Notes under the pieces: generated by a model
Databases searched by the model: none
The model's input: the letters and a program-made list of their open reading frames with translations, nothing else
Told to the model about the DNA's origin: nothing
Origin: Rhodospirillaceae bacterium
Lineage (GTDB): Bacteria; Pseudomonadota; Alphaproteobacteria; UBA8366
Assembly (NCBI GenBank): GCA_002716125.1
Contig: PAZH01000067.1
Coordinates: 54,927 to 118,926 of the forward strand
Direction of reading: 5' to 3'
DNA length: 64,000 nucleotides
In this document: piece after piece, positions 1-9,025 of the stretch
How positions within the stretch are numbered: the stretch's first letter is position 1
Layout: every line of letters starts with the position of its first letter
Made by a program: the position numbers and the translations under genes

Positions 1-768
1 TTAGGTGTCCGACTTCTCAATTGAACCACGCGGACGCTTAGTCTGACGGAGCCTGGCGAAATCTATCATGCGCGCGCCGTCCAAATCGTCGCCGACATCG
101 AAGAGGCCGAACGCGATACCGCGCAACTTTATGCGGCTCCCCGAGGTCGATTGCGGGTGACGTCCGCTATCGCGTTCGGCAACCAGGAACTGATTGGCGT
201 GCTGCCCGAGTTCCTTCATGCCTATCCGGAGATCGCCGTCGAACTCACGTTAACGGACGGAATCGTTGATCTCGTCGCGGAAGGCTTCGACGTCGGGATC
301 CGTTCAGGCAATCTCGAAGACCCCTCCATGATCGCAAGACGCCTCGTCTCCACCCACCGGATCGTCACAGCCGCGCCAAGCTATCTCGCAGAGCATGGAA
401 CGCCCAAACATCCACGCGATCTAGAACGCCATAACTGCTTGTTGCGGCACGGCCAACGACAACCTCACAACGAATGGCCGTTTGAGGCTGAAGACGAAAA
501 ACTGAACGTGAAAGTGTCAGGCAGCTTTTCCGCAAACACGAATGAAGGAATCTACCTCGCTGCGTTGGCTGGCGTGGGCATCCTACGTCTCGCGTCATTC
601 GTCGTCGAAGATGCGCTCGCAGACGGACGCCTCGTACCGGTCCTCGAATCTTATACCTCAAGAGATGACGTGCCGATATTCGCTGTCTATCCGAGCAGCC
701 GCCATCTTTCGCCAAAAATTCGTACCTTCGTGGATTTCTTGAGCGAGCGCCTGCCGCATCTCAACTAA
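1..768 (+). pseudogene. LysR-family regulator, 5' truncated by window, with in-frame TGA
   Basis: Frame 1 reads as a LysR-type transcriptional regulator from the first base. LGVRLLN is followed by a TGA at 22-24, then TTRTLSLTEPGE, the hallmark end of the LysR winged-helix domain. Family members have Arg at the interrupted position (LLNRTTR), so CGA to TGA is the simplest explanation. Past the stop, the effector-binding domain is intact (RGRLRVTSAIAFGNQELIG to the TAA at 766-768), with no frameshift. The 5' half of the DNA-binding domain lies outside the window. A restart at GTG 151 would give only the effector domain and no DNA binding, so the gene is probably non-functional unless the base is an assembly error. 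No selenocysteine role is plausible at this site. Its target is unknown. Confidence 0.85.
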
Positions 769-843
769 TCGTTTCGCATTTATCGCATTCAGTCCGGAAA
801 AAGGTTATAATGTGTTGTTCGCCGATCACCGGGAGATCCGAAG

Positions 844-1296
844 ATGGAACGCGACGCACCGAAACCGGACATTGTCGACCTTTCCTTTGCAAGAGGTGAT
901 GAAGGTCTTCGCCGGCTCGCCAAAGCGCTACGGCTAATCGACGGCGGGGTCTGGGTCACACCCAAAGAATTCAAATGGGATTTCAGCATTATCTCCGATG
1001 CGCCGGATTGCGGCTCGGCAGGCTGCGCCCTCGGTTTAGCGGACAATATGTGGCCGGACACCCGCTTCATGTGTCCCGGCAACCTCGCAACACGGCTCTT
1101 CCCGGACGACAAGCGCAACCGGACATACGATTTCGAAGACATCTTCGCACCCCGCACCGCGGTCTTCGAGCGCGTAACACCGACAATGGTCGCCAATGTG
1201 ATCGAGGATTATATCGAGACCGGTAAGTCCGTTGGCGCCAGTTACATCCGGAAGTTTTCGCTTAGAGACCGTAGTACCACGGCGCAAACAAACTGA
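844..1296 (+). CDS. Conserved hypothetical protein with CGSAGCALG motif
   Basis: This encodes 150 residues from ATG 844 to TGA 1294-1296, preceded by a purine-rich stretch (gggagatccgaag). The centre carries DFSIISDAPDCGSAGCALGLA, a cysteine pair in a small glycine/alanine-rich motif. I associate this motif with short uncharacterised bacterial and phage proteins that have a W-then-CGxxGCxxG layout. There is no signal peptide or membrane segment. The last 35 bases overlap the 3' end of the convergent transporter gene. Function unknown; the two cysteines could bind a metal or form a disulfide, but nothing else supports a role. Confidence 0.6.
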   Translation: MERDAPKPDIVDLSFARGDEGLRRLAKALRLIDGGVWVTPKEFKWDFSIISDAPDCGSAGCALGLADNMWPDTRFMCPGNLATRLFPDDKRNRTYDFEDIFAPRTAVFERVTPTMVANVIEDYIETGKSVGASYIRKFSLRDRSTTAQTN

Positions 1297-3139
1297 ACGT
1301 AATCCATAAAACTGCGATGAGCGGTATGCCCACTTTCGCAAAGTCAGCAAAGCGATAGTGACCCGGCCCCATCACAAGCAAATTCGTCTGATAGCCAATC
1401 GGCGAAGCGAAGGAACTGTTTGCGGCAAAGATTACGGCGACGGCAAAAATCTGCGGCGCGACACCGAGCTGGAGTGCAATATCGACCGCTATCGGTGTAA
1501 ATAAGACCGCCGTTGTTTTGGTACTGATGACATTCGACAAAATCGCCAGAAGCAAAAAGAATCCGGAAAGGACAACGGTCGGACTCGAACCTTCCATCGC
1601 TTGGAGGAATTGCCCCGCGATAAACGCAGCGCCGCCGGTTTCCGTCAGAGCTACGCCCAGTGCCAAGGCGACTCCGATCGTCGCCACGACATTGGGATCG
1701 ACGGCGCGAACGGCATGACGGATATTCAACACGCCAAGCGCCACCATCATAACCGCGCCTGTCAGCGTCGCCGCGACGATCGGCAGAATTTCGAACGCCG
1801 CCAAAGCCAGTGATCCGACAAAAACCAGACTGGCTCGGCGCGCGTGATCGAGGGCGGGGAGTTCTTCGCGCGACCACTCGATGAGCAAAACGTCATTGAC
1901 GCTGCGCAAGCCCCGAACGGCGTCGGGCGGCCCTTGAATTAAGAGAACGTCACCCGCTTCGAGGCGGATGTCCGTCAGGCGCGAGCGAAACATGCGGGCG
2001 CGGCGTTGAATACCGAGAACAATGCATCCCGTTCGGTAGCGGAATTGAATACGCGTCAGGGGATGCCCGATTAAACGTGATGACGGGGTGACCATCGCTT
2101 CCGCGAGGACCTGCTCGCCTTCGAGCCAGGGTTGGCTCTCGTCGGGATCGTGATCGTCGAGCGGCGATTCAGCGCCTTCTTCAAAATGCAGATGCGGAAA
2201 CAAAAGACCGGGATCGCGCGCGAGTGCATCGGTTAAAGTTTTACGGGTTGCGGCCACGACGATGATGTCCCCAGCCTGAACGGAAAGCCTCTCGAAAGGC
2301 GGTAAGATTGCATCCTCGCCTCGCTGCACCATCCGGACCGTCATGTCGGGCAGGCCGATGAACAACCCACCAGGTGCCTGTTCGCCGATCAAATCGGAAT
2401 CGGATGATACCGTAAGCTGCGCGATAAATTGTGTGCCGGCACGGTCGATCACTTCATCGGTAAAGGCGACCCGTTCCGGCAATAGCTTCGGTGCCGCAAC
2501 GATCAAATACAAGAGACCTACTGCCGCTAACACACAGCCGGTTACCGTAAAATCGAAAAACCCGAAAGGCGCTTCACCGCGCTCGAACAACGCACCGTTG
2601 ACCAGCAAGTTCGTACTCGAGCCGACCAGCGTCGTCATGCCGCCGAGGACGGCGGCGTAGCTCAACGGAATCATAACCTTGCCGACATGCATTCCGAACC
2701 GGCTCGCCAACGCGCGCATGATGGGAATGAAGATCACGACGACGGGAATGTTGTTCATAAACCCGCTGACGATCAGCACCGCGGCCAGCGCAATTAGAAT
2801 CGCCAGCCAAGGGCGGCCACCGCCAAGCCGAAGGACCAGCCGTGCCGCGCGGTCAAGAATACCTGTGCGCGATATCGCCTCTCCCATCACCAGCAAGGCC
2901 AAAACCGTGATCAAGGCCGGATTGGCAAAGCCTTGCAAGATTCGAGCGGGGCCGAGACGTTCGACATCGCCTTCGACCGGAGAGAATTGGAAAAACAGCA
3001 TCAACGCAGAGATGACGCCGATGGAGGTTACTTCCATCGGCACTTTCTCGCTCGCATATCCCGCCAGCGCCACGAGAATAATACCGAAAACGACCCACAT
3101 TTGAACTTGCGGGCTCAGCTGCATTACGGCGTCGGCCAT
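1262..3139 (-). CDS. SLC13/DASS-family anion transporter with two RCK_C domains
   Basis: This is a 625-residue inner-membrane transporter of the divalent anion:Na+ symporter type. Hydrophobic segments fill residues about 10-220 and 430-625. Between them lie two soluble RCK_C (TrkA-C) domains at about 236-305 and 340-415, the usual arrangement in the long bacterial DASS proteins annotated as sulfate or dicarboxylate permeases. The pseudo-symmetric substrate motifs are visible as GSSTNLLV (about 173-180) and SPIGYQTNLLV near the C-terminus. The substrate cannot be read from sequence; sulfate or a C4-C6 carboxylate is typical. It is divergent from the PrpF-type isomerase gene with about 140 bp between starts, which makes a carboxylate substrate attractive (inference). 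Stop is TAA. Confidence 0.85.
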   Translation of the reverse strand: MADAVMQLSPQVQMWVVFGIILVALAGYASEKVPMEVTSIGVISALMLFFQFSPVEGDVERLGPARILQGFANPALITVLALLVMGEAISRTGILDRAARLVLRLGGGRPWLAILIALAAVLIVSGFMNNIPVVVIFIPIMRALASRFGMHVGKVMIPLSYAAVLGGMTTLVGSSTNLLVNGALFERGEAPFGFFDFTVTGCVLAAVGLLYLIVAAPKLLPERVAFTDEVIDRAGTQFIAQLTVSSDSDLIGEQAPGGLFIGLPDMTVRMVQRGEDAILPPFERLSVQAGDIIVVAATRKTLTDALARDPGLLFPHLHFEEGAESPLDDHDPDESQPWLEGEQVLAEAMVTPSSRLIGHPLTRIQFRYRTGCIVLGIQRRARMFRSRLTDIRLEAGDVLLIQGPPDAVRGLRSVNDVLLIEWSREELPALDHARRASLVFVGSLALAAFEILPIVAATLTGAVMMVALGVLNIRHAVRAVDPNVVATIGVALALGVALTETGGAAFIAGQFLQAMEGSSPTVVLSGFFLLLAILSNVISTKTTAVLFTPIAVDIALQLGVAPQIFAVAVIFAANSSFASPIGYQTNLLVMGPGHYRFADFAKVGIPLIAVLWITFSLFAPWYYGL

Positions 3140-3283
3140 TGGCCGTATCTCCCGGTCCGGTTACGTGCCGCCCATTATCCCGGCTTTGTTAGCCTGAAGG
3201 CAATTCCTCCGAGAGGATACCGAAAGATCAGAACCGCCTATATATTAAGTGGATATTCATAAAATTCACGGATCGCACCCGAT

Positions 3284-4435
3284 ATGTCCGACCCCATTCA
3301 TTGTACAATCTTACGCGGCGGCACCAGCAAAGGCGTCTATCTAAAAGAAGGCGATCTACCGGCCGACCCAGATGAGCGGGAAAAGATAATTCTAGCGATC
3401 TTCGGCTCACCCGACCGACGTCAGATTGACGGCCTCGGTGGCGCAGACCCTTTGACGAGCAAGGTCTGCATCGTCGGACCGCCGCCAGAAGATGATCCCC
3501 GCGCCGAGGGTGCACATCTCAGTTACACATTCGGTCAGGTCGAAATCGACGAACCCGTCGTCGATTTTCGTTCGCTTTGCGGGAATCTCACGTCCGGCGT
3601 CGGCGCCTTCGCGATATGGGAAAACATGTTGCAGCCGACATCGCCGATCACCAAAGTACGGATCTGGAATACCAACCTGAACAGTATGCTTTATTGCGAA
3701 GTGCCGGTCGAAGGTGGACGGCCGTTGGAGAAAGGCGACTACAATATTCCGGGCGTGCCGGGAACAGGCGCCAAAATCCAGGTCGATTTCGCCGAGACAG
3801 CGGGGCAAGGTGCCGGCGCGCTCCTGCCGACGGGAAATCCGATGGACCGGCTCGACGTCGCCGGATTCAGGCCAATCGACGCTTCCATGATCGATATCGG
3901 CAATCCGCATGTGTTTATCCGGGCAAAAGATGTCGGCATGACCGGAACCGAGACGGCAGACGAAATCGACGCGGACAAAACCCTTTGCGACCTGTTGGAA
4001 AAAATCCGGTCCCATGCGGCATACTCCATGGGCATGATTTCGACACCGGACCGCGGCAAACAGGAGAGCCCAGCGGCCCCGATCATCGGCATGATTTCAC
4101 CGTCGCAAGACTATGACGCCCCCCTTAGCGACCGCACCGTTTCGGCATCGGAATGCGATTTCCTATCGCGTCTGATGTTCATGCAGCAGACCCACAAAAC
4201 CTATGCAGGCACGAGTACCGTCTGCACCGGCATCGCCAGCAAGCTTCCGGGAACCATTGTGCACGAGGCCTGCCGCGATGACGCGCAAGATCGCATGGAA
4301 GTCCGTATCGGTCATCCGTCGGGCGTCATTGAGACCGAGAGCGTTGTCGAGCTGAACGGGAACGATTACGAAGTGAAGCGCGCAACCTTGGGCCGGACGG
4401 CCCGCCGGATCATGGCGGGAACGGTCTACATTTAG
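3284..4435 (+). CDS. PrpF-family isomerase (methylaconitate / 4-oxalomesaconate type)
   Basis: This is a 383-residue protein of the PrpF family, which has a diaminopimelate-epimerase-like fold. LRGGTSKG lies at residues 10-17 and GGADPLTSKVCIVG near 50, and DIGNPHVFIRAKD occurs mid-protein; all are typical of the family. Members move a double bond or proton in unsaturated di/tricarboxylates, for example 2-methylaconitate isomerase and 4-oxalomesaconate tautomerase. The substrate is not determinable here: no prp, gal or lig pathway genes are adjacent. The neighbours are a DASS anion transporter (divergent) and, further along, two leuCD-type hydro-lyases, consistent with di/tricarboxylate metabolism. 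Stop TAG 4433-4435 lies inside a convergent hairpin. Confidence 0.85.
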   Translation: MSDPIHCTILRGGTSKGVYLKEGDLPADPDEREKIILAIFGSPDRRQIDGLGGADPLTSKVCIVGPPPEDDPRAEGAHLSYTFGQVEIDEPVVDFRSLCGNLTSGVGAFAIWENMLQPTSPITKVRIWNTNLNSMLYCEVPVEGGRPLEKGDYNIPGVPGTGAKIQVDFAETAGQGAGALLPTGNPMDRLDVAGFRPIDASMIDIGNPHVFIRAKDVGMTGTETADEIDADKTLCDLLEKIRSHAAYSMGMISTPDRGKQESPAAPIIGMISPSQDYDAPLSDRTVSASECDFLSRLMFMQQTHKTYAGTSTVCTGIASKLPGTIVHEACRDDAQDRMEVRIGHPSGVIETESVVELNGNDYEVKRATLGRTARRIMAGTVYI

Positions 4436-4453
4436 GCCTCACCAAGCCTAAAT
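4430..4453. terminator. Hairpin between convergent genes, spanning both stop codons
   Basis: ATTTAGGC (4430-4437) and GCCTAAAT (4446-4453) form an 8-bp stem with an 8-nt loop. The TAG of the PrpF gene (4433-4435) and the TAG of the convergent amidase gene (4448-4450, minus strand) both sit in the stem. There is no long U-tract, so its strength as an intrinsic terminator is uncertain. Its placement fits a bidirectional terminator. Confidence 0.5.
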
Positions 4454-5863
4454 CGCCGGCGCCTTATCCGTACATCCCGTTTCGCGCTCGAACGCCCGAC
4501 CCGCGCGGAAAAGCGTCGCTTCATCGAAGCTGCGGCCGACAATCTGGAAACCAGTCGGCAGACCGTTCCCCGTAAACCCACACGGCACGCCGAGCGCCGG
4601 CAAGCCCAAGAAATTGAACGGTCGCGTACAAGAACCGAAACGCGCGATCATATCGAGAAAGCCTTGATTGGCACTCATATCCGTCTCTGCGATTGTCGGG
4701 ACGGCCATCGGCACCGACGGCGCGATCAACATATCCGCAACGCTGAAGACGGCATCCGTGAAACCGGACAGCAACTGTCCCCGCATATTCAACGCTTCGA
4801 TATAACGCGTTCCCGGATAGTAAAAGCCCTGCATCAGACGATTGCGCGTCTGCGTGCCGTAATCCTCCGGCCGTTCGCGCAACCATGTCGAATGATACGT
4901 CGCGGCCTCAACGCGTCCCAGCACTTCACCCAAGGCGAAGCCGTGTTTGATTCCAGGGACTTCAACTTCGACGATCTCAGCGCCAAGTTTCCGAAACACC
5001 TCGATACTCGCCTCGATCGCTTGGCGCACATCGTCGTCGACATCGTCGAAGAAATGATTGCTCGGCACGCCGAGGCGCAGTCCCTTCACGCCGCCTTCGA
5101 TATCGGCCAAGTAGTCGCCCACCGGCTCGCGGCTGGTCGTCGGATCGTCCGGATCGTGACCGGCAATGGCCTGTGTGAAGACGGCGCAGTCCGTCACGGT
5201 GCGGCACAGCGGCCCGACATGATCGAGACTGAACGAGAGCGGCATCGCGCCATAGCGGCTGACGCGGCCATAGGTCGCTTTCATACCGACAAGGCCGTTG
5301 CAGTACGCCGGAATCCGGATGGAACCGCCGGTATCGGAACCGAGTGCGCCATAAACCATACGCCCGGCCACGGCAGAGCCCGAGCCGCTCGACGAGCCGC
5401 CCGTGATGTGGTCCGTATTCCAAGGATTACGCGGCGTGCCCGCCATCTCGTTGTGGCCGGTCGGCCCGGTTGCGAATTCCACCATCTGCAGCCGCGCGAC
5501 TTCTAAGGCGCCCGCCGCATCGAGCTTCTTGAGTGCCGTCGATGTGATGTCGGGCACGTAGTCGGTGCGAATCTTCGAGCCGCAAGCGCTCACGCGGCCC
5601 GCTCGATAGTACATGTCCTTATGGGCCAACGGCACGCCATGAAGCGGTCCCTGCGGCCCGTCCTTTGCTAAAACGTCATCGGACCGGCGCGCCTGGGCCA
5701 ATGCATCATCCGGGTCGACATGAGCGACGCAGTTCAGCGCCTCATTGTGACGTGCGATCCGGTCGAGCGAAGCTTCCGTCGCCTCGACAGCGGAGAGTTC
5801 CTTTACAGCAATCTTCGCGGCGACATCGGTCAGACTGAGAGCCGCTATTTCATCGGCGCTCAT
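4448..5863 (-). CDS. Amidase signature enzyme, copy 1
   Basis: This is a 471-residue amidase-signature (AS) hydrolase, the full usual length. The Ser-cisSer-Lys triad is readable: K82 in LAHKDMYYRAG, the cis-Ser about S157 in GGSSSGSGSA, and the nucleophile S181 in GSDTGGSIRIP. AS enzymes hydrolyse amides, carbamates or allophanate in the cytoplasm. The start overlaps the stop of the upstream small gene by ATGA (5860-5863), indicating translational coupling. It is a near-full-length paralogue of the amidase at 6073-7488, with the triad in the same positions. The pairing with an AtzG-like subunit recalls cyanuric-acid/biuret or Gat-type amidases, but the substrate is unknown. Confidence 0.9.
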   Translation of the reverse strand: MSADEIAALSLTDVAAKIAVKELSAVEATEASLDRIARHNEALNCVAHVDPDDALAQARRSDDVLAKDGPQGPLHGVPLAHKDMYYRAGRVSACGSKIRTDYVPDITSTALKKLDAAGALEVARLQMVEFATGPTGHNEMAGTPRNPWNTDHITGGSSSGSGSAVAGRMVYGALGSDTGGSIRIPAYCNGLVGMKATYGRVSRYGAMPLSFSLDHVGPLCRTVTDCAVFTQAIAGHDPDDPTTSREPVGDYLADIEGGVKGLRLGVPSNHFFDDVDDDVRQAIEASIEVFRKLGAEIVEVEVPGIKHGFALGEVLGRVEAATYHSTWLRERPEDYGTQTRNRLMQGFYYPGTRYIEALNMRGQLLSGFTDAVFSVADMLIAPSVPMAVPTIAETDMSANQGFLDMIARFGSCTRPFNFLGLPALGVPCGFTGNGLPTGFQIVGRSFDEATLFRAGRAFERETGCTDKAPAI

Positions 5864-6063
5864 TTGCCGTCTCCTTTGGCTTTACCATCGATATGCGCCC
5901 GGAAATTTGCCGGCTCGGATTCAAACGGAAGTTCGGCCGCAGCTTCGCGGACCTGCGCTTCGTGTAACTTGACGCGTCGAAACACGGTGCTGGCGGACCC
6001 TGCATCAGGCTCAACCAGTTGTACCTTCTTCGCCCATTCGTGGAGGATTTCATCGTCGCTCAT
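5860..6063 (-). CDS. AtzG/GatC-like small amidase partner, copy 1
   Basis: This is a 67-residue acidic-helical protein. I chose the second of two adjacent ATGs (6063) because AGGAGG lies only 2 nt from the first (6066) but 5 nt from the second. The C-terminal signature (ELPFESEPANF) resembles the end of DUF4089/AtzG proteins, small GatC-like subunits that wrap around an amidase. It sits between two amidase genes, 9 bases after the stop of one and overlapping the start of the other by four bases, which supports a partner role. A similar small gene precedes the other amidase. Assignment rests on size, the C-terminal motif and context. Confidence 0.7.
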   Translation of the reverse strand: MSDDEILHEWAKKVQLVEPDAGSASTVFRRVKLHEAQVREAAAELPFESEPANFRAHIDGKAKGDGK

Positions 6064-6072
6064 CATGCCCTC

Positions 6073-7488
6073 CTAGAGTTCCGGTGCCTTGTCGCACCAT
6101 AAGGTCTCACGCTCATAGGCATGGCCTGCGCAGAACAGTGTTTTCTCGTCGAACGGCCGCCCGATCAGCTGGAAGCCCGTCGGCAAGCCATTGGGTGTGA
6201 ACCCGCAGGGAACCGACAAAGTCGGCAGGCCGAGGAAATTGATCGCACGCGTGTTGTGTGTGATCGAGGCAATCGATTTCATATATCCCGGCTTGGCACC
6301 GACATCCGTCTCGTCAATGCGCGGAATTTCAATCGGTATTACCGGTGCGTGCAACATATCGACCTTGTCGAAGACACTGTCGCAGAAGTCCGCCAAAATC
6401 TTCGAGCGCAGGTTCAGCCCTTCGATATAGCGGGTCGCCGAGTAGTAGAATCCCGGTAACAGGCGGCTCAGCGTTTGCGCACCGTAGTCGTCCGGACGTT
6501 CGCGCACCCATTTGCTGTGATAGGTCGTCGCTTCCGTCGCCATCACGACATTGGCGAACCGATTGGCCGCCTCAATGCTTTCGGCATGCAACGGTACAAT
6601 CTCCGCACCAAGCTCTCGATAGACTTCGAGGCTGGCTTCAAGCGGTTCACGAACGGCATCCTCGACCGGATCGTAGCAATGATTCTCCGGCACGCCGATC
6701 CGCATGCCTTTTACACCGTCGCCGATGCCGTCCAAGTAATCCGGTACTTCGCGATAGCTGGTCGTCGGATCGTTCGGATCGTGACCCGCGATGGCCTGCA
6801 AAATCAGCGCGCTGTCCTTCACGGTCCGCGTCAGCGGGCCGACATGGTCCAACGAATAGGAGAGCGGCATTGCACCGTATCGGCTGACGAGCCCGTAGGT
6901 CCCTTTAATTCCCGCAAGGCCGCAACACTGTGCCGGTAAGCGGATCGATCCACCTGTGTCGGATCCAAGCGCGCCATAGACCAACCGTCCGGCAACAGAT
7001 GCGCCCGACCCGCTCGACGAACCGCCGGTAATGTAGTCCGTATTCCAGGGGTTCCGGGGTGTACCCACAACTTCGTTATGGCCAGTCGGGCCGAATGCGA
7101 ACTCCACCATATGGAGGCGCGCGATATCCAGCGCCCCCGCCGCATCCAAACGTTGGATTGCCGTCGACGTCACATCCGGCACAAAGCCATCCAAAATGTT
7201 GGACCCGCACGCCGCCGTCCAACCGGCGCGGTAGTACATGTCCTTATGCGCCAAGGGCACGCCGTGCATTGGGCCCCGGACGTTGCCTGAAGCCAAGTCC
7301 TCATCGGCTTTTCGGGCACTCGCGCGGGCGGAGTCCTGGTCACAATGCACCACTGCGTGGAGTTTCTCGCCGTAACGTTCGATGCGGTCGAGCGCCGCCT
7401 CTGTCGCCTCGAGCGACGAAATCTCCTTCTTCGCGATCTTCTCTCCAACATCCGCCAGAGACAGTGCCGCAATCTCATCACCACTCAT
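6073..7488 (-). CDS. Amidase signature enzyme, copy 2
   Basis: This is a 471-residue amidase-signature hydrolase and tandem paralogue of the 4448-5863 gene. The catalytic residues are K82 (LAHKDMYYRAG), the cis-Ser about S157 (GGSSSGSGAS) and S181 (GSDTGGSIRLP). It differs from copy 1 mostly in the C-terminal half, which forms the substrate pocket in this family, so the two copies probably act on different amides (inference). Its ATG overlaps the TGA of the upstream AtzG-like gene (7485-7488). The four genes at 4448-7694 read as one operon built from a duplicated two-gene unit. Stop TAG. Confidence 0.9.
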   Translation of the reverse strand: MSGDEIAALSLADVGEKIAKKEISSLEATEAALDRIERYGEKLHAVVHCDQDSARASARKADEDLASGNVRGPMHGVPLAHKDMYYRAGWTAACGSNILDGFVPDVTSTAIQRLDAAGALDIARLHMVEFAFGPTGHNEVVGTPRNPWNTDYITGGSSSGSGASVAGRLVYGALGSDTGGSIRLPAQCCGLAGIKGTYGLVSRYGAMPLSYSLDHVGPLTRTVKDSALILQAIAGHDPNDPTTSYREVPDYLDGIGDGVKGMRIGVPENHCYDPVEDAVREPLEASLEVYRELGAEIVPLHAESIEAANRFANVVMATEATTYHSKWVRERPDDYGAQTLSRLLPGFYYSATRYIEGLNLRSKILADFCDSVFDKVDMLHAPVIPIEIPRIDETDVGAKPGYMKSIASITHNTRAINFLGLPTLSVPCGFTPNGLPTGFQLIGRPFDEKTLFCAGHAYERETLWCDKAPEL

Positions 7489-7694
7489 TTCGGCGTCACC
7501 TTATCGGCGATTTTCTCGAGCATGCGAGTATAAGACGCCGGCTCGGTTTCGAACGGCAGCGCCATTGCCGCTTCGCGTGCCCGCGCATCCTGGCGTAGCA
7601 CAGCTCTCAGAATGCCATCCTCGGACCCTGCGTCGGGCGCGATGCCTTGGGCAACGGCCGCCCACTCCTTAAGATGCGAAATATCGTCGCCCAA
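7485..7694 (-). CDS. AtzG/GatC-like small amidase partner, copy 2
   Basis: This 69-residue protein starts at TTG 7694 and is preceded by GGAGAGG. It aligns by eye with the other small gene: both share W-A near residue 10, P-D-A-G-S, and a PFE(S/T)EPA box near residue 50. The family resemblance is to AtzG (DUF4089) and the GatC subunit of amidotransferases. It is the first gene of the duplicated amidase operon and is translationally coupled to amidase copy 2 by a 4-base overlap. A TTG start would favour low expression. The alternative is simply an uncharacterised amidase-associated peptide. Confidence 0.65.
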   Translation of the reverse strand: MGDDISHLKEWAAVAQGIAPDAGSEDGILRAVLRQDARAREAAMALPFETEPASYTRMLEKIADKVTPK

Positions 7695-7719
7695 GTCCCT
7701 CTCCTATCGCGGTAAATTG

Positions 7720-8940
7720 CTACCAGGTCGTGGCGTTTTCGATGAGATCGATATTGTTTGATATAGGACTGGGACGGGCCATGAAAAAGCCCTGCCCATA
7801 ATGACAACCGAATCCCGCCAAGGTATCGAACTCATGTTGTTCTTCGATGCCCTCGGCCACAATATCCAGCTCCAGGTCGATGGCCATACCCGCGATCGCA
7901 TGCACGAGCTTCTTACTGGCTTCGTCTTTCGCCATATTCACCACGAAGGCTCGGTCAATTTTGAGCGCGTCGAACGGGAAGCGATGCAGATAGCTCAAAC
8001 TGGAGTATCCCGTTCCGAAATCGTCGATCGCCAATAGGATTCCAAGTTCCTTCAATTTATCGAGGGCGACAGCCGCGTGATCGGCATCGTGCACCATCAA
8101 GCTTTCCGTGATCTCCAGCTTTATCTGCTGCGGATCGACGCCGCTATTTTCAATGATGCTGCGCATGACATCGATCTCGGACAGCTCGAACAATTGGCGT
8201 CCGGAGACGTTCACACTCACGAAAGGCGGCTTTTTGTCCGGAAACGCTTTCTTAAAAGCATCGAGCATAACGAGGTGGTCGCGAAGGCCGGTCTCAAGCG
8301 CCCAGCGTCCCATCTCCACGATCATCCCGGTCTCTTCCGCCAGCGGAATAAATTCGCCGGGCGAAACAAACCCGCGCTCCGGATGCGTCCAACGCATTAA
8401 GGCCTCATAACCCGCCAAGATACCCGACTTGAGGTCGATGATGGGCTGGTAATGTAATTCCAATTCGGGCGCTTCGATGGCTTGGCGCATCTCGCCTTCG
8501 ATCTGAATGCGCCGTAAGGCCAAATCGCGCACTTCGTCGAAAGCCTTCTGTCGCGCCTTACTCATCTCGGGCGAGGTCGTATCGCCTTCTCGCATCCAGC
8601 GCGGCGCATCGCGCAGCCGATCGACGATCATCTGGATCATCAACCGCATGATCGGGTCGGCCGCTTCGATCGGTTTGAGAAGCCGGTCCCGTTTTAAGAC
8701 GAGAAGTTCGGATTCGACCGAAGCGATCGCCGTCGCCGAACGCGGTGCGTCCGCAATCAACGACATCTCGCCAATGATTTCACCTTTGCCGAGTTCCGCG
8801 ATCACCTTCTTACCGGTGGGCAGATCGATCGAAATCTCGATCTCGCCTTTTTCCACGATATACGCATCATCGCCGGCTTCCCCCTCGCGAAAGAGGACTT
8901 CCCCCGGCTTCAAATAACGCGCGTAAATCTGCTCCGGCAT
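7720..8940 (-). CDS. Cyclic-nucleotide-binding EAL phosphodiesterase
   Basis: This is a 406-residue soluble signalling protein. An N-terminal cNMP-binding domain (about 8-105) has the phosphate-binding cassette IGEMSLIADAPRSATA. A C-terminal EAL domain (about 150-395) follows. The EAL catalytic set is complete: E179 (YEAL), N244 (NVSGRQL), E276 (LEITES), D306-D307 (DDFGTGYSS), K327, E363 and Q383. It should therefore hydrolyse cyclic-di-GMP, with activity gated by cAMP or cGMP (inference from domain fusion). There are no membrane segments. It lies 25 bases downstream of the amidase operon start on the same strand, but is probably transcribed upstream of it, so read-through is possible. Confidence 0.9.
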   Translation of the reverse strand: MPEQIYARYLKPGEVLFREGEAGDDAYIVEKGEIEISIDLPTGKKVIAELGKGEIIGEMSLIADAPRSATAIASVESELLVLKRDRLLKPIEAADPIMRLMIQMIVDRLRDAPRWMREGDTTSPEMSKARQKAFDEVRDLALRRIQIEGEMRQAIEAPELELHYQPIIDLKSGILAGYEALMRWTHPERGFVSPGEFIPLAEETGMIVEMGRWALETGLRDHLVMLDAFKKAFPDKKPPFVSVNVSGRQLFELSEIDVMRSIIENSGVDPQQIKLEITESLMVHDADHAAVALDKLKELGILLAIDDFGTGYSSLSYLHRFPFDALKIDRAFVVNMAKDEASKKLVHAIAGMAIDLELDIVAEGIEEQHEFDTLAGFGCHYGQGFFMARPSPISNNIDLIENATTW

Positions 8941-9025
8941 TCAAACTTCCTTTCCGCAAATATTATAACGCGGAATCTGCGCATCGCACGGCACTTTGTC
9001 TGTGCTATCGCTCACAGTCGAGCCG

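Noticed and set aside
22..24. UGA in the LysR gene read as selenocysteine
   Set aside because: The conserved residue at that position is Arg in a DNA-binding linker, there is no UxxC motif, and I saw no hairpin with a GU loop at the right spacing.
4664..5506. 280-residue plus-strand frame opposite amidase copy 1
   Set aside because: Antisense shadow of the amidase; low-complexity Arg/His composition.
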